Origin: Porphyromonadaceae bacterium UBA7048
GTDB taxonomy: Bacteria > Bacteroidota > Bacteroidia > Bacteroidales > Muribaculaceae
Assembly (NCBI GenBank): GCA_002493945.1
Contig: DLAL01000085.1
Location: 59,229 to 123,228, forward strand
Direction: 5' to 3'
DNA: 64,000 nt
In this document: in pieces, positions 41,501-49,188 of the stretch
Position numbering within the stretch: the stretch's first letter is position 1
Layout of the letters: the number at the start of each line of letters is the position of its first letter
Position numbers and translations under genes: made by a program
Notes under the pieces: generated by a model
The model's database searches: none
Told to the model about the DNA's origin: nothing
The model's input: the letters and a program-made list of their open reading frames with translations, nothing else

Positions 41501-43124
41501 CGGCGGTATCGGAGGCCGCTACATGGTGGCCACACACACCGGCGGACACTCGTCATTCTCGGCAGACATCACCAATAAGGTAAAGGACGGCAAGGCCACG
41601 ATATACGTCAAGGTCATCGACAACACCGACGAACGCGCACAGCCCGTGGGCAAGCAGCGCCGCTACCCCAACGGCGGAGGCGACATCTTCTACACCGCCA
41701 CCTCCGGCATATGGCAGACAGTATGGATGGAACCGGTCGACAAGTCGGCCGCCATCGCCGACATCCGCACCACCCCTGACGTGGACAACGCGACCATGAA
41801 GTTCGACATCACCCTCGACGGCACGCCCAAAGGCGACCTGACGGTGACCGTCCTCGACGGCGGCAACGTCGTTGCCACCAAAACCGTACCGGCAGCCAAG
41901 AGCAACGAACTCAGCGTGAGCATAGCCGCACCCAAGCTGTGGTTCCCGGCTTCGCCCTTCCTCTACGACGTCGAAGTGACTCTTGCCAACGGCGAAGACG
42001 TCCTCGACTCGGTCACCAGCTACGCAGCCATGCGCAAGATATCATACCGCAAGACCGACGACGGCTACTGGCGCCTCCAGCTCAACAATGAAGACCTCTT
42101 CCACTACGGACTGCTCGACCAGGGCTACTGGCCCGACGGCCTGATGACAGCACCCACCGACGAGGCTCTCGCATACGACATCGTCAAGACCCGCGACTGG
42201 GGCTTCAACATGATACGCAAGCACATGAAGGTCGAACCCGCCCGCTGGTACTATCACTGCGACCGTCTGGGCGTCCTCGTATGGCAGGACATGCCGGCAT
42301 CCTACCGCTCGGACGAAGGCTGGGTGACTGACCGCTGGCACGACGAGCACAACTGCTCGCAGGACCCCACTCTGGAGAAGAACTACAAGGAAGAGTGGAA
42401 GGAAATCATCGGACAGCTCTACTCGCATCCCTCCATCGTGGTGTGGACTCCCTTCAACGAATCATGGGGCCAGTTCAAGACCGCAGAAATCGTAGACTAC
42501 ACCCTCTCGCTTGACAACACCCGTCTGGTGAACCCTGCCAGCGGCGGCAACCACTATAAGCTCGGCGAAGGCACATTCGTCGACCAGCACACCTACAACC
42601 AGCCCATCAACGTCATCGAGGCCATCTGCGACCCCGCCCGTCCCTTCGCACTGGGCGAATACGGCGGCCTGGGACGCAACATGCCCGGCAACCGCTGGTT
42701 CGAGCGAAACTCGCAGACCTACAATACCTACACGAGCGAGATGGCCATGACCGACGCTTTCGTGCGCCTCGCCAACCAGCTCGTCGACCTGGCCAACGGC
42801 TACGAGAACGACGGCAAGAAAATCAACTACTGCGCAGCCGTCTACACACAGACCACCGACGTCGAGACCGAAGTGAACGGTGTCATGACCTACGACCGCG
42901 AGGTAGTGAAGTTCAATGAGCCGCGTCTCTTCGACGCCGTCAGCCGCCTCGCCGGAGTCTACGGCACACCCTCGGGCGTGGAGAACATCGCCGTCGAAAA
43001 CCCCGTGGCCAAAGGCGACACCCTCTACTTCACACCCTCGGGCATACAGCTGGCTCATCCGGCTCACGGCCTCAACATCGTAAAAGAAGCCGACGGCACG
43101 GTATCGAAGGTATTCATCCGTTAA
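38595..43124 (+). CDS. DUF4965 glutaminase A-like / GH2 fusion protein
   Basis: A 1509-residue secreted protein (MKQFGRFFAGLALAASVAVP). Residues about 25-835 parallel the 853-residue DUF4965 protein at 27618 segment by segment (NDLRLPSVPLLVNDPFFSIW, AHCHNTTGGAYIDFGIY, NGCVNTVDLTYPECPLYLVY, HDLGQYPLANGQVYGDSMP, VIGGLWMKVL). Residues about 860-1440 are a GH2-type enzyme: sugar-binding domain (WLNLNGLWDYAI), Ig-like domain, and a TIM barrel with acid/base Glu in WTPFNESWGQ (about 1289) and nucleophile Glu in LGEYGGLG (about 1355). The tail resembles a sorting motif (GLNIVKEADGTVSKVFIR). There is no stop or frame break between the two enzymes. It heads the plus-strand mannan genes. Substrate unknown. 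Confidence 0.87.
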   Translation: MKQFGRFFAGLALAASVAVPALGQSAEDFTPYKKNDLRLPSVPLLVNDPFFSIWSNYDTLNGGPTRHWSEREKAINGLLRVDGVTYRFMGTPNQYYLDPIAALASEGTGWKGRVHHSRLTGTDWTQPSFDDSSWTVEDAAWGTPGEYPSVANEWKGENTDIYVRRSVSLTADDLKKELWLKYSHDDVFELYINGTKVVGTGETWVTGVEKSLKDSQSKLFKEGENIIAAHCHNTTGGAYIDFGIYANKGYGADTEQAKQNSVDVMATSSYYNFTCGPVDLDLVFTAPLLIDDFDLLSTPINYVSYQVKSNDGKKHDVQFYLATSAEMTVNENNQPTISETVTVDGIEYLKAGAEEQNILGRSGDMIAIDWGYLYIPAVNNGTVSVASCLDMESTFAETGKLAPSSKTPVRSNFRGAMPALAYMKDLGSTKEARSFMLIGYDEIYDMQYMHKNYKAYYARNGKTIFKAFKEFRDDYSSIMQRCRDLDKRIYDDGLAAGNVKYAEMLAGNYRLVMAAHKLFQDDSGKALYFSKENKSNGCVNTVDLTYPECPLYLVYNPELQKGMILSILDYALSDERKGKNCAAHDLGQYPLANGQVYGDSMPLEESANIIILANAICRITGDGEWLKPYRNVLKTWADYCYREGQNPGNQLCTDDFKGPSEQNTNLSIKAINAVAAYAELVPYIGGNSRDIERFRKYAADMALLWEADARDGDHYRMEFHRPGTWSQKYNLVWDRLWGYNNFPAEVAEREVAFYLTHQQRYGLPLDSRDLQTKLDWILWTACLADDTDTFLQFSDLAYKYIDETTSRIPLSDYFFSDNGRSCNFSARSVIGGLWMKVLKDKIQPKAPETFSWSPKGNHIKTRWAAQVDPDNVLAEYPRPLMQRADWLNLNGLWDYAITDQNGSPAAEDFSGEKILVPFAIESSLSGVMKPLEPGKALWYRREVSVPQNWDGSRIILNFGAVDYQASVYVGGIGGRYMVATHTGGHSSFSADITNKVKDGKATIYVKVIDNTDERAQPVGKQRRYPNGGGDIFYTATSGIWQTVWMEPVDKSAAIADIRTTPDVDNATMKFDITLDGTPKGDLTVTVLDGGNVVATKTVPAAKSNELSVSIAAPKLWFPASPFLYDVEVTLANGEDVLDSVTSYAAMRKISYRKTDDGYWRLQLNNEDLFHYGLLDQGYWPDGLMTAPTDEALAYDIVKTRDWGFNMIRKHMKVEPARWYYHCDRLGVLVWQDMPASYRSDEGWVTDRWHDEHNCSQDPTLEKNYKEEWKEIIGQLYSHPSIVVWTPFNESWGQFKTAEIVDYTLSLDNTRLVNPASGGNHYKLGEGTFVDQHTYNQPINVIEAICDPARPFALGEYGGLGRNMPGNRWFERNSQTYNTYTSEMAMTDAFVRLANQLVDLANGYENDGKKINYCAAVYTQTTDVETEVNGVMTYDREVVKFNEPRLFDAVSRLAGVYGTPSGVENIAVENPVAKGDTLYFTPSGIQLAHPAHGLNIVKEADGTVSKVFIR

Positions 43125-43135
43125 AAAAATCTGTG

Positions 43136-43143
43136 TATCTTTG
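43136..43143 (+). promoter_or_regulatory. -7 box of the second GH76 gene
   Basis: TATCTTTG, exact TAnnTTTG, 12 bases after the upstream stop and 33 bases before the ATG at 43177. It supports the later start of this gene. Confidence 0.5.
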
Positions 43144-43176
43144 CACCCGGGATCCAATCCGTCCCGACTCCGCACC

Positions 43177-44490
43177 ATGAAAGTAAACAGAACATTTATC
43201 ACATTCATCACCATCCTTATGGCTCTCTGCGCTTCGGCGCAGAGCCATAAGGATGCTTCTGTATCTCAGGCCGACGTATGGAAGGCATATGAGGCGTTCA
43301 ACAAGGTCTATCTCGATACAGACAAGTACATCTACAAGAACACCGACCGCGACCGCGCGGCACTCTCGCGCTCCGAAGGCGCCGCCGCCATATGGTGCCA
43401 GCCCATGTATGTGGACATGGCCATCAACGCGCGCGACCTGGCTGACGCACAGGGCGACAAGAAGCGCCGCGAGCGCTACGACCGACTGCTCCGCAACGTC
43501 ATCGACGGCAACATAGCACACTACGCCGGATTCGACTTCGACGACGCCAACGAGAACACCGGATGGTTCATATACGACGACATCCAGTGGTGGACCATCA
43601 CGCTGGCACGCGCCTACAAGGCCACAGGCGCCCCCCGCCTGCTCGACCTCTCGGCACGAAGCTATGCCCGCGTGTGGTACGGCTCGCCCCGCGTAGGCGA
43701 CACCGGCTCGTACGCCGACCCTGCCAAAGGTCTCAAGGGCGGCATGTTCTGGCAGTGGCAGCCCCTGCACGCGCCGCGCCGCAACGAAGCCGACCACGGC
43801 AAGATGTCGTGCATCAACTTCCCCACCGTCGTGGCTGCCATGCTCCTCTACGACGCCATGCCCGACTCCGTGCAGCCCGACCCGGCTCCCGAGCGCTGGA
43901 CCAACGGCTTCGGCAGCTTCGAGCGTCCCTCGCACGAGACCAAGGCGCGCTATCTGGAGATGGCCAAGGAAATCTACGACTGGGCCGAGGCCAACCTCGT
44001 GGACATGAACACCGGCCGCGTGTGGGACAGCAGCCACGGCGGACGTCCCGGCGGTCATCCGCTCATCTACAATCAGGGCACCTACATCGGTGCCTCCGCC
44101 CTGCTCTACCTCGCCACAGGCGAGCAGCGCTACCTCGACAGCGCCTGCCGCGCCGCCGACTTCTGCATCAACGACATGTCGGCCGAGCACGGCATGCTTC
44201 CCTGGGCCCGCAATCCGCGCAATCCCTACGACCAGGGCAGTCTCGAGCAGGGAGTCTATCCGGCCATATGGGCTGAATACATGAAGATACTCATCCGCGA
44301 CTGCGGCATGACCAAGTACATGCCCTTCCTGGAGCACAACATCGCACAGGGCTGGGCAAACCGCGACCGCAAGCGCAACATCTGCGACGGCGAGTCGTGG
44401 AAAGCCACCGACAACTCGAACGTCATCGGCAGCTACGCCGCCTCCTCCGTGCCCGCCCTCATGCTCGTAACCTTCCAACTCAAAAACTAA
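43177..44490 (+). CDS. glycoside hydrolase family 76 alpha-1,6-mannanase, plus-strand copy
   Basis: A 437-residue secreted enzyme. The catalytic Asp pair is in WFIYDDIQWWTITLARAY (residues about 130-147). YKATGAPRLLDLS and HPLIYNQGTYIGASALLYLATG fit the (alpha/alpha)6 GH76 fold that cuts alpha-1,6-mannan. The start at 43177 (MKVNRTFITFITILMALCAS) is preferred over one 12 codons upstream, which would overlap the promoter box at 43136. The signal-peptide codons form an unusually stable hairpin with a UUCG loop (43212-43255). GH92 follows after 6 bases. It is a distant paralogue of the GH76 at 17848. Confidence 0.93.
   Translation: MKVNRTFITFITILMALCASAQSHKDASVSQADVWKAYEAFNKVYLDTDKYIYKNTDRDRAALSRSEGAAAIWCQPMYVDMAINARDLADAQGDKKRRERYDRLLRNVIDGNIAHYAGFDFDDANENTGWFIYDDIQWWTITLARAYKATGAPRLLDLSARSYARVWYGSPRVGDTGSYADPAKGLKGGMFWQWQPLHAPRRNEADHGKMSCINFPTVVAAMLLYDAMPDSVQPDPAPERWTNGFGSFERPSHETKARYLEMAKEIYDWAEANLVDMNTGRVWDSSHGGRPGGHPLIYNQGTYIGASALLYLATGEQRYLDSACRAADFCINDMSAEHGMLPWARNPRNPYDQGSLEQGVYPAIWAEYMKILIRDCGMTKYMPFLEHNIAQGWANRDRKRNICDGESWKATDNSNVIGSYAASSVPALMLVTFQLKN
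43212..43255 (+). other. stable UUCG-capped hairpin inside the GH76 signal-peptide codons
   Basis: The left arm 43212-43232 and right arm 43237-43255 form a 19-bp stem with a single 2-nt bulge (TC or CT near 43226), closed by a C(TTCG)G tetraloop at 43233-43236. It covers codons 12 to about 27 of the gene. Confidence 0.8.
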
Positions 44491-44496
44491 CCGATA

Positions 44497-46773
44497 ATGA
44501 AACTATTCCGCTACATAGCCCCCGTTCTCGCCCTGGCAGCGTCGGCTCTGACGGCCACGGCTCAGACTCCGGTCGACTACGTCAACACCCTGATGGGCTC
44601 GCAGTCGAAGCACTCGCTCTCGAACGGCAACACCTACCCGGCCATAGCCATGCCCTGGGGCATGAACTTCTGGACGCCCCAGACCGGCAAGATGGGCGAC
44701 GGATGGGCATACACCTACGACGCCGACAAAATCCGCGGCTTCAAGCAGACCCATCAGCCCAGCCCGTGGATGAACGACTACGCGCAGTTCGCCATCATGC
44801 CCGTGACGGGCACTGCCGTATTCGACGAAGACCGCCGTGCCAGCTGGTTCTCGCACAAGGCTGAGAAAGCCACGCCCTACTACTACCGCACATATCTGGC
44901 AGACTTCGACATCGTCACAGAAATCGTCCCCACCGACCGTGCTGCCCTCTTCCGCTTCACCTTCCCCGAGGCTGACAGCTCATTCGTCGTAGTCGACCCC
45001 TTCGATGCCGGCTCGCACGTGCGCATCATCCCCGAAGAGCGCAAAATCGTAGGCTACACCACCAAGAACTCCGGCGGTGTGCCCGACAACTTCCGCAACT
45101 ACTTCGTCATCACATTCGACCGTCCCTTCACCTACACGGCAGCCGTCGAGGACGGCACCATCCGCAAGGGCTCGCTTGAAGCCACGGCCAACCACGCCGG
45201 CGGCATCATAGGATTCAGCACGCGCCGCGGCGACGTGGTGCATGCCCGTGTGGCATCGTCCTTCATCAGCCCCGAACAGGCCGAACTGAACCTCGGCGAA
45301 CTCGGCAACGACTCTTTCGAGTCGCTCAAGGCCAAGGGCCGCGACCGCTGGAACGAGGTGCTCGGACGCATCGAGGTGAAGGACGACAATCTCGACGGAC
45401 TCCGCACATTCTACTCCTGCCTCTACCGCTCGGTGCTCTTCCCCCGTGCCTTCCACGAGATAAGCGCCGACGGCAAGGTGATGCACTACAGCCCCTACAA
45501 CGGCAAGGTGCTCCCCGGCTACATGTACACCGACACGGGCTTCTGGGACACGTTCCGCAGCCTCTTCCCCCTGGTCAACCTGCTCTACCCCTCCGAGGCA
45601 GTCAAGATGCAGGAAGGCCTCGTGAACGCCTATAACGAAAGCGGCTTCCTCCCCGAGTGGGCCAGCCCCGGCCACCGCGACTGCATGATCGGCAACAACT
45701 CGGCATCGGTCGTGGCCGACGCATGGATCAAGGGTCTGCGCGGCTATGACGCCGAAAAACTCTGGGAAGCCGTCACACACGGCGCCAACGACTGGCTGCC
45801 GCGCTCGGCAAGCGGCCGCCGCGGCCACGAGTATTACAACAAGCTCGGCTACGTGCCCTACAACGTCGGCATCAAGGAGAACGCCGCACGCACGCTCGAA
45901 TACGCCTACAACGACTGGTGCATCTACAGCTTCGGCAAGGCTCTGGGCAAATCCAAGAAAGAACTCGAGCCCTACGCAAAGCGCGCCATGAACTATGCCA
46001 ACGTATTCGACCCGTCGACCAACCTCATGCGGGGCCGCAACGAGGACGGCACCTTCCAGGCTCCCTTCAGTCCCCTCAAGTGGGGCGACGCCTTCACCGA
46101 AGGCAACTCCTGGCACTACACATGGTCGGTATTCCATGACCCCGCCGGCCTGATTAAACTCATGGGCGGCCGCGACACCTTCAACGCCATGCTCGACTCC
46201 GTCATGAACGTACCGCCACACTTCGACGAGAGCTACTACGGCGGCGTCATCCACGAGATACGCGAGATGCAGATCGTGAACATGGGCAACTACGCTCACG
46301 GCAACCAGCCCATCCAGCACATGCTCTACCTCTACAACTACTCCGGCCAGCCCTGGAAGACGCAGGGCAACGTGCGCCGCGTGATGGACGCCCTCTACCT
46401 CCCCACCCCCGACGGTTACTGCGGCGACGAGGACAACGGCCAGACTTCAGCCTGGTACGTATTCTCGGCCATGGGATTCTACCCCGTATGCCCGGCCACC
46501 GACCAGTACATCCTCGGCTCGCCTTACTTCAAGGAGATGAATGTCAAGCTCGAGAACGGCAAGACCCTCACCATCGCAGCTCCCGACAACAGCTCCGACA
46601 CCCCCTACGTGGCAGCCATGAGCGTCAACGGCAAGAAGCATGACCGCAACTACCTGACCCACAAGCAGCTCACCGACGGCGGACGCATCGACTACCGCAT
46701 GTCGGCCACGCCCGACACTTCGCGCGGAACGAAGGAAGCAGCCTTCCCCTACTCCTTCTCCACTGCCAAGTAA
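44497..46773 (+). CDS. glycoside hydrolase family 92 alpha-mannosidase
   Basis: A 758-residue secreted enzyme (MKLFRYIAPVLALAASALTA). GH92 enzymes are calcium-dependent exo-alpha-mannosidases that strip mannose side chains. Family motifs are VDYVNTLMGS, NTYPAIAMPWGMNFWTPQTG, YTDTGFWDTFRSLFPL, GNQPIQHMLYLYNY and DNGQTSAWYVFSAMGFYPV, the last holding the catalytic-base region. The length is normal. It lies six bases after GH76 and before GH125, so backbone and side-chain cleavage are encoded together. Linkage specificity (1,2, 1,3 or 1,4) cannot be read from sequence. Confidence 0.96.
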   Translation: MKLFRYIAPVLALAASALTATAQTPVDYVNTLMGSQSKHSLSNGNTYPAIAMPWGMNFWTPQTGKMGDGWAYTYDADKIRGFKQTHQPSPWMNDYAQFAIMPVTGTAVFDEDRRASWFSHKAEKATPYYYRTYLADFDIVTEIVPTDRAALFRFTFPEADSSFVVVDPFDAGSHVRIIPEERKIVGYTTKNSGGVPDNFRNYFVITFDRPFTYTAAVEDGTIRKGSLEATANHAGGIIGFSTRRGDVVHARVASSFISPEQAELNLGELGNDSFESLKAKGRDRWNEVLGRIEVKDDNLDGLRTFYSCLYRSVLFPRAFHEISADGKVMHYSPYNGKVLPGYMYTDTGFWDTFRSLFPLVNLLYPSEAVKMQEGLVNAYNESGFLPEWASPGHRDCMIGNNSASVVADAWIKGLRGYDAEKLWEAVTHGANDWLPRSASGRRGHEYYNKLGYVPYNVGIKENAARTLEYAYNDWCIYSFGKALGKSKKELEPYAKRAMNYANVFDPSTNLMRGRNEDGTFQAPFSPLKWGDAFTEGNSWHYTWSVFHDPAGLIKLMGGRDTFNAMLDSVMNVPPHFDESYYGGVIHEIREMQIVNMGNYAHGNQPIQHMLYLYNYSGQPWKTQGNVRRVMDALYLPTPDGYCGDEDNGQTSAWYVFSAMGFYPVCPATDQYILGSPYFKEMNVKLENGKTLTIAAPDNSSDTPYVAAMSVNGKKHDRNYLTHKQLTDGGRIDYRMSATPDTSRGTKEAAFPYSFSTAK

Positions 46774-46796
46774 CGGTAAATGACACAATTGTAATG

Positions 46797-46836
46797 CTTA
46801 GCGACAATCGCCCCCTCGGGGCGATTTGTCGCTAAG
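46797..46836. other. 40-nt near-perfect hairpin between GH92 and GH125
   Basis: CTTAGCGACAATCGCCCC pairs with GGGCGATTTGTCGCTAAG, one base bulged, apex CCTCG. It starts 24 bases after the GH92 stop and lacks a T-tract. It may attenuate or process the transcript, or be a terminator upstream of the GH125 promoter. Its size and apical CCCCTCGGG resemble the hairpin at 10778-10817. Confidence 0.55.
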
Positions 46837-46885
46837 CCGTACCGACTTGTGCGTTTTCCGTACCTTTTCCATCACTTATTCTGTC

Positions 46886-46893
46886 TACCTTTG
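46886..46893 (+). promoter_or_regulatory. -7 box of the GH125 gene
   Basis: TACCTTTG, exact TAnnTTTG, 31 bases before the ATG at 46924. The -33 region reads TTTT rather than TTTG. Confidence 0.5.
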
Positions 46894-46923
46894 CGTAGCA
46901 AAACGTCAAAAAAGTAAACCTTA

Positions 46924-48363
46924 ATGAACAATCTGATGAAATACAGTGCTCTGGCAGCCCTCGCACTGGCCTTCATGCTCCCGGCTCAGGCCGAGGCCAA
47001 GGAGTGTCCGGCCGATGCCATCACTTCCGTATGCAGGCGTCCGGCCGAGAAGCAGCGTCTCTTCAAGTCGAAAGCCGTGGAGAAAGAAATCAAGCGTGTG
47101 TCCAAGATGCTGAAGAACAAAAAGCTCGCATGGATGTTCACCAACTGCTTCCCCAACACCCTCGACACCACCGTGCACTTCCGCCGCAGCGACGACGGCA
47201 CGCCCGACACATTCGTCTACACGGGCGACATCCACGCCATGTGGCTCCGCGACTCGGGCGCTCAGGTATGGCCCTACGTACAGCTGGCCAACGACGACAA
47301 GGAGCTCCGCGAGATGCTCGCCGGCGTGATACTCCGCCAGTTCAAGTGCATCAACATCGACCCCTATGCCAACGCCTTCAACGACGGCGCCACCGGCGGC
47401 GAGTGGATGACCGACCTCACCGACATGAAGCCCGAGCTCCACGAGCGCAAGTGGGAGATCGACTCGCTCTGCTATCCCATCCGCCTGGCCTACCAGTACT
47501 GGCTCGTCACGGGCGACGCATCGATATTCGGCGACGAATGGCTGCAGGCCGTCACCAAAGTGCTCGCCACATTCAAGACCCAGCAGCGCAAGGACGGCGT
47601 GGGCTCATACAAGTTCCAGCGCAAGACCGAGCGCGCCCTCGACACCATGACCAACGACGGTCTGGGCAACCCCGTCAAGCCCGTCGGACTGATTGCGTCG
47701 GCATTCCGTCCATCGGACGACGCCACGACATTCCAGTTCCTGGTGCCGTCGAACTTCTTCGCCGTGAGCAGCCTCCGTCAGGCCGCCGAAATCCTTGAGA
47801 AAGTCAACGACAAGGCCGACACCGCACGCGAGTGCACACAGCTCGCCGCCGAAGTAGAGCAGGCACTGAAGGACTACGCCGTGGTGGATCATCCCAAGTA
47901 CGGCAAAATCTACGCCTTCGAGGTTGACGGCTTCGGCAACGCCCTCCTGATGGACGATGCCAACGTGCCCAGCCTTCTGGCCATGCCCTATCTGGGCAAC
48001 GTCGACGTCAACGACCCCATCTATCAGAACACGCGCCGCTTCGTATGGAGCGAGGACAATCCCTACTTCTTCCGCGGCGAAGCCGGCGAAGGCATCGGCG
48101 GCCCCCACATCGGCTACGACATGGTGTGGCCCATGAGCATCATGATGAAGGCCTTCACGTCGACCGACGACGCCGAAATCAAGCAGTGCATCGAAAGCCT
48201 CATGGCCACCGACGCCGACACGGGCTTCATGCACGAATCGTTCCACAAGGACAATCCCTCGAAGTACACCCGCGACTGGTTCGCCTGGCAGAACACCCTC
48301 TTCGGCGAACTCATCCTCAAGCTCGTCAACGAAGGCAAGCTGGACCTCCTGAACAGCATTTGA
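46924..48363 (+). CDS. glycoside hydrolase family 125 exo-alpha-1,6-mannosidase
   Basis: A 479-residue secreted enzyme (signal peptide ends near AQAEA). GH125 enzymes release non-reducing alpha-1,6-linked mannose. Characteristic segments are FVYTGDIHAMWLRDSGAQVWPYV, NDGATGGEWMTDLTDMKPELHERKWEIDSLCYPIRLAYQYW, IASAFRPSDDATTFQFLVPSNFF and HESFHKDNPSKYTRDWFAWQNTLFGELIL. The length is typical. A second in-frame ATG lies four codons later. It has a promoter box of its own and a strong terminator, and it completes the GH76-GH92-GH125 set for alpha-mannan. Confidence 0.96.
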   Translation: MNNLMKYSALAALALAFMLPAQAEAKECPADAITSVCRRPAEKQRLFKSKAVEKEIKRVSKMLKNKKLAWMFTNCFPNTLDTTVHFRRSDDGTPDTFVYTGDIHAMWLRDSGAQVWPYVQLANDDKELREMLAGVILRQFKCINIDPYANAFNDGATGGEWMTDLTDMKPELHERKWEIDSLCYPIRLAYQYWLVTGDASIFGDEWLQAVTKVLATFKTQQRKDGVGSYKFQRKTERALDTMTNDGLGNPVKPVGLIASAFRPSDDATTFQFLVPSNFFAVSSLRQAAEILEKVNDKADTARECTQLAAEVEQALKDYAVVDHPKYGKIYAFEVDGFGNALLMDDANVPSLLAMPYLGNVDVNDPIYQNTRRFVWSEDNPYFFRGEAGEGIGGPHIGYDMVWPMSIMMKAFTSTDDAEIKQCIESLMATDADTGFMHESFHKDNPSKYTRDWFAWQNTLFGELILKLVNEGKLDLLNSI

Positions 48364-48382
48364 TACCTTTACTTAGATAGTG

Positions 48383-48420
48383 ACATCCCCCCGTGCCGAC
48401 CCCGGTCCGGGGGGATGTTT
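48383..48420 (+). terminator. terminator of the GH125 gene
   Basis: ACATCCCCCC (48383-48392) pairs perfectly with GGGGGGATGT (48409-48418), followed by TTTCTTATT. It begins 20 bases past the GH125 stop and may also stop the convergent response regulator transcript. Confidence 0.75.
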
Positions 48421-48453
48421 CTTATTCGTTATGCCGACGGACCGCCTCGCCTC

Positions 48454-49188
48454 CTACATTCCGCCGAGCACTTCGAAGAAGCGGTGGCGGTAGCTGTCGC
48501 TGACAGGGATGCAGCGGCCGGCGAGGATGATGTTGTTGCGCTCCACCAGGCGCACCTTGTCCATATTGACGATGAAGGAGCGGTGGACGCGCACGAATCC
48601 GGGCTGCGGAAGCGACTCCTCGAGCGACTTCATGCTCATCAGCGTCATCACAGGGCGGGTGTCGGGACCGCCGTCGAGGTATATCTTCACATAGTCCTTC
48701 AGGCCCTCGACATAGACGATGTCGGCCACGGGGATGCGCAGCAGGCGATACTCGCTCTTCACCAGGATATACTTCGAGGAGTCGGCGGCAGGAGCCGGTG
48801 CCGTGGTGTCGGCAGGGCGCGGCCCGGCGGAGCTGAGGGCACGCGTGGCGGCCTCGAGGAACTCGTCATAGCTGACGGGCTTGAGCAGATAGTCGAGGGC
48901 ATTGACGCGGAATCCCTCCACGGCATGGTCGGCATAGGCCGTGGTGAACACCACCCTGACGCCCTGCGGCACAAGGCGCGCCAGCTGCATGCCCGACAGA
49001 CGGGGCATGTGTATGTCAAGGAATATCAGGTCGACCGATGCGTCGGAGCGGCTCACCTCGGCCAGGGCCGCCTCGGCGCTGTGCACCTCGGCTACGAGTT
49101 CGAGAAACGGCGTCCGCTCCACGTAGGTGCTTATGAGTTTGGCGGCAAGCGGCTCGTCGTCCACCACCAGGCAGCGCAGGACATTCAT
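48454..49188 (-). CDS. LytTR family response regulator
   Basis: A 244-residue cytosolic regulator. The receiver domain has VVDDEP, the phospho-acceptor in DLIFLDIHMPRLSG and the Lys of LDYLLKPV. A Pro/Ala-rich linker is followed by the LytTR DNA-binding domain (ILVKSEYRLLRIPVADIVYVEGLKDYVKIYL, FVRVHRSFIVNMDKV). It overlaps the kinase gene upstream by four bases (49185-49188), so the two are translationally coupled. The target genes are unknown; the pair is not obviously tied to the mannan genes. Confidence 0.95.
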   Translation of the reverse strand: MNVLRCLVVDDEPLAAKLISTYVERTPFLELVAEVHSAEAALAEVSRSDASVDLIFLDIHMPRLSGMQLARLVPQGVRVVFTTAYADHAVEGFRVNALDYLLKPVSYDEFLEAATRALSSAGPRPADTTAPAPAADSSKYILVKSEYRLLRIPVADIVYVEGLKDYVKIYLDGGPDTRPVMTLMSMKSLEESLPQPGFVRVHRSFIVNMDKVRLVERNNIILAGRCIPVSDSYRHRFFEVLGGM

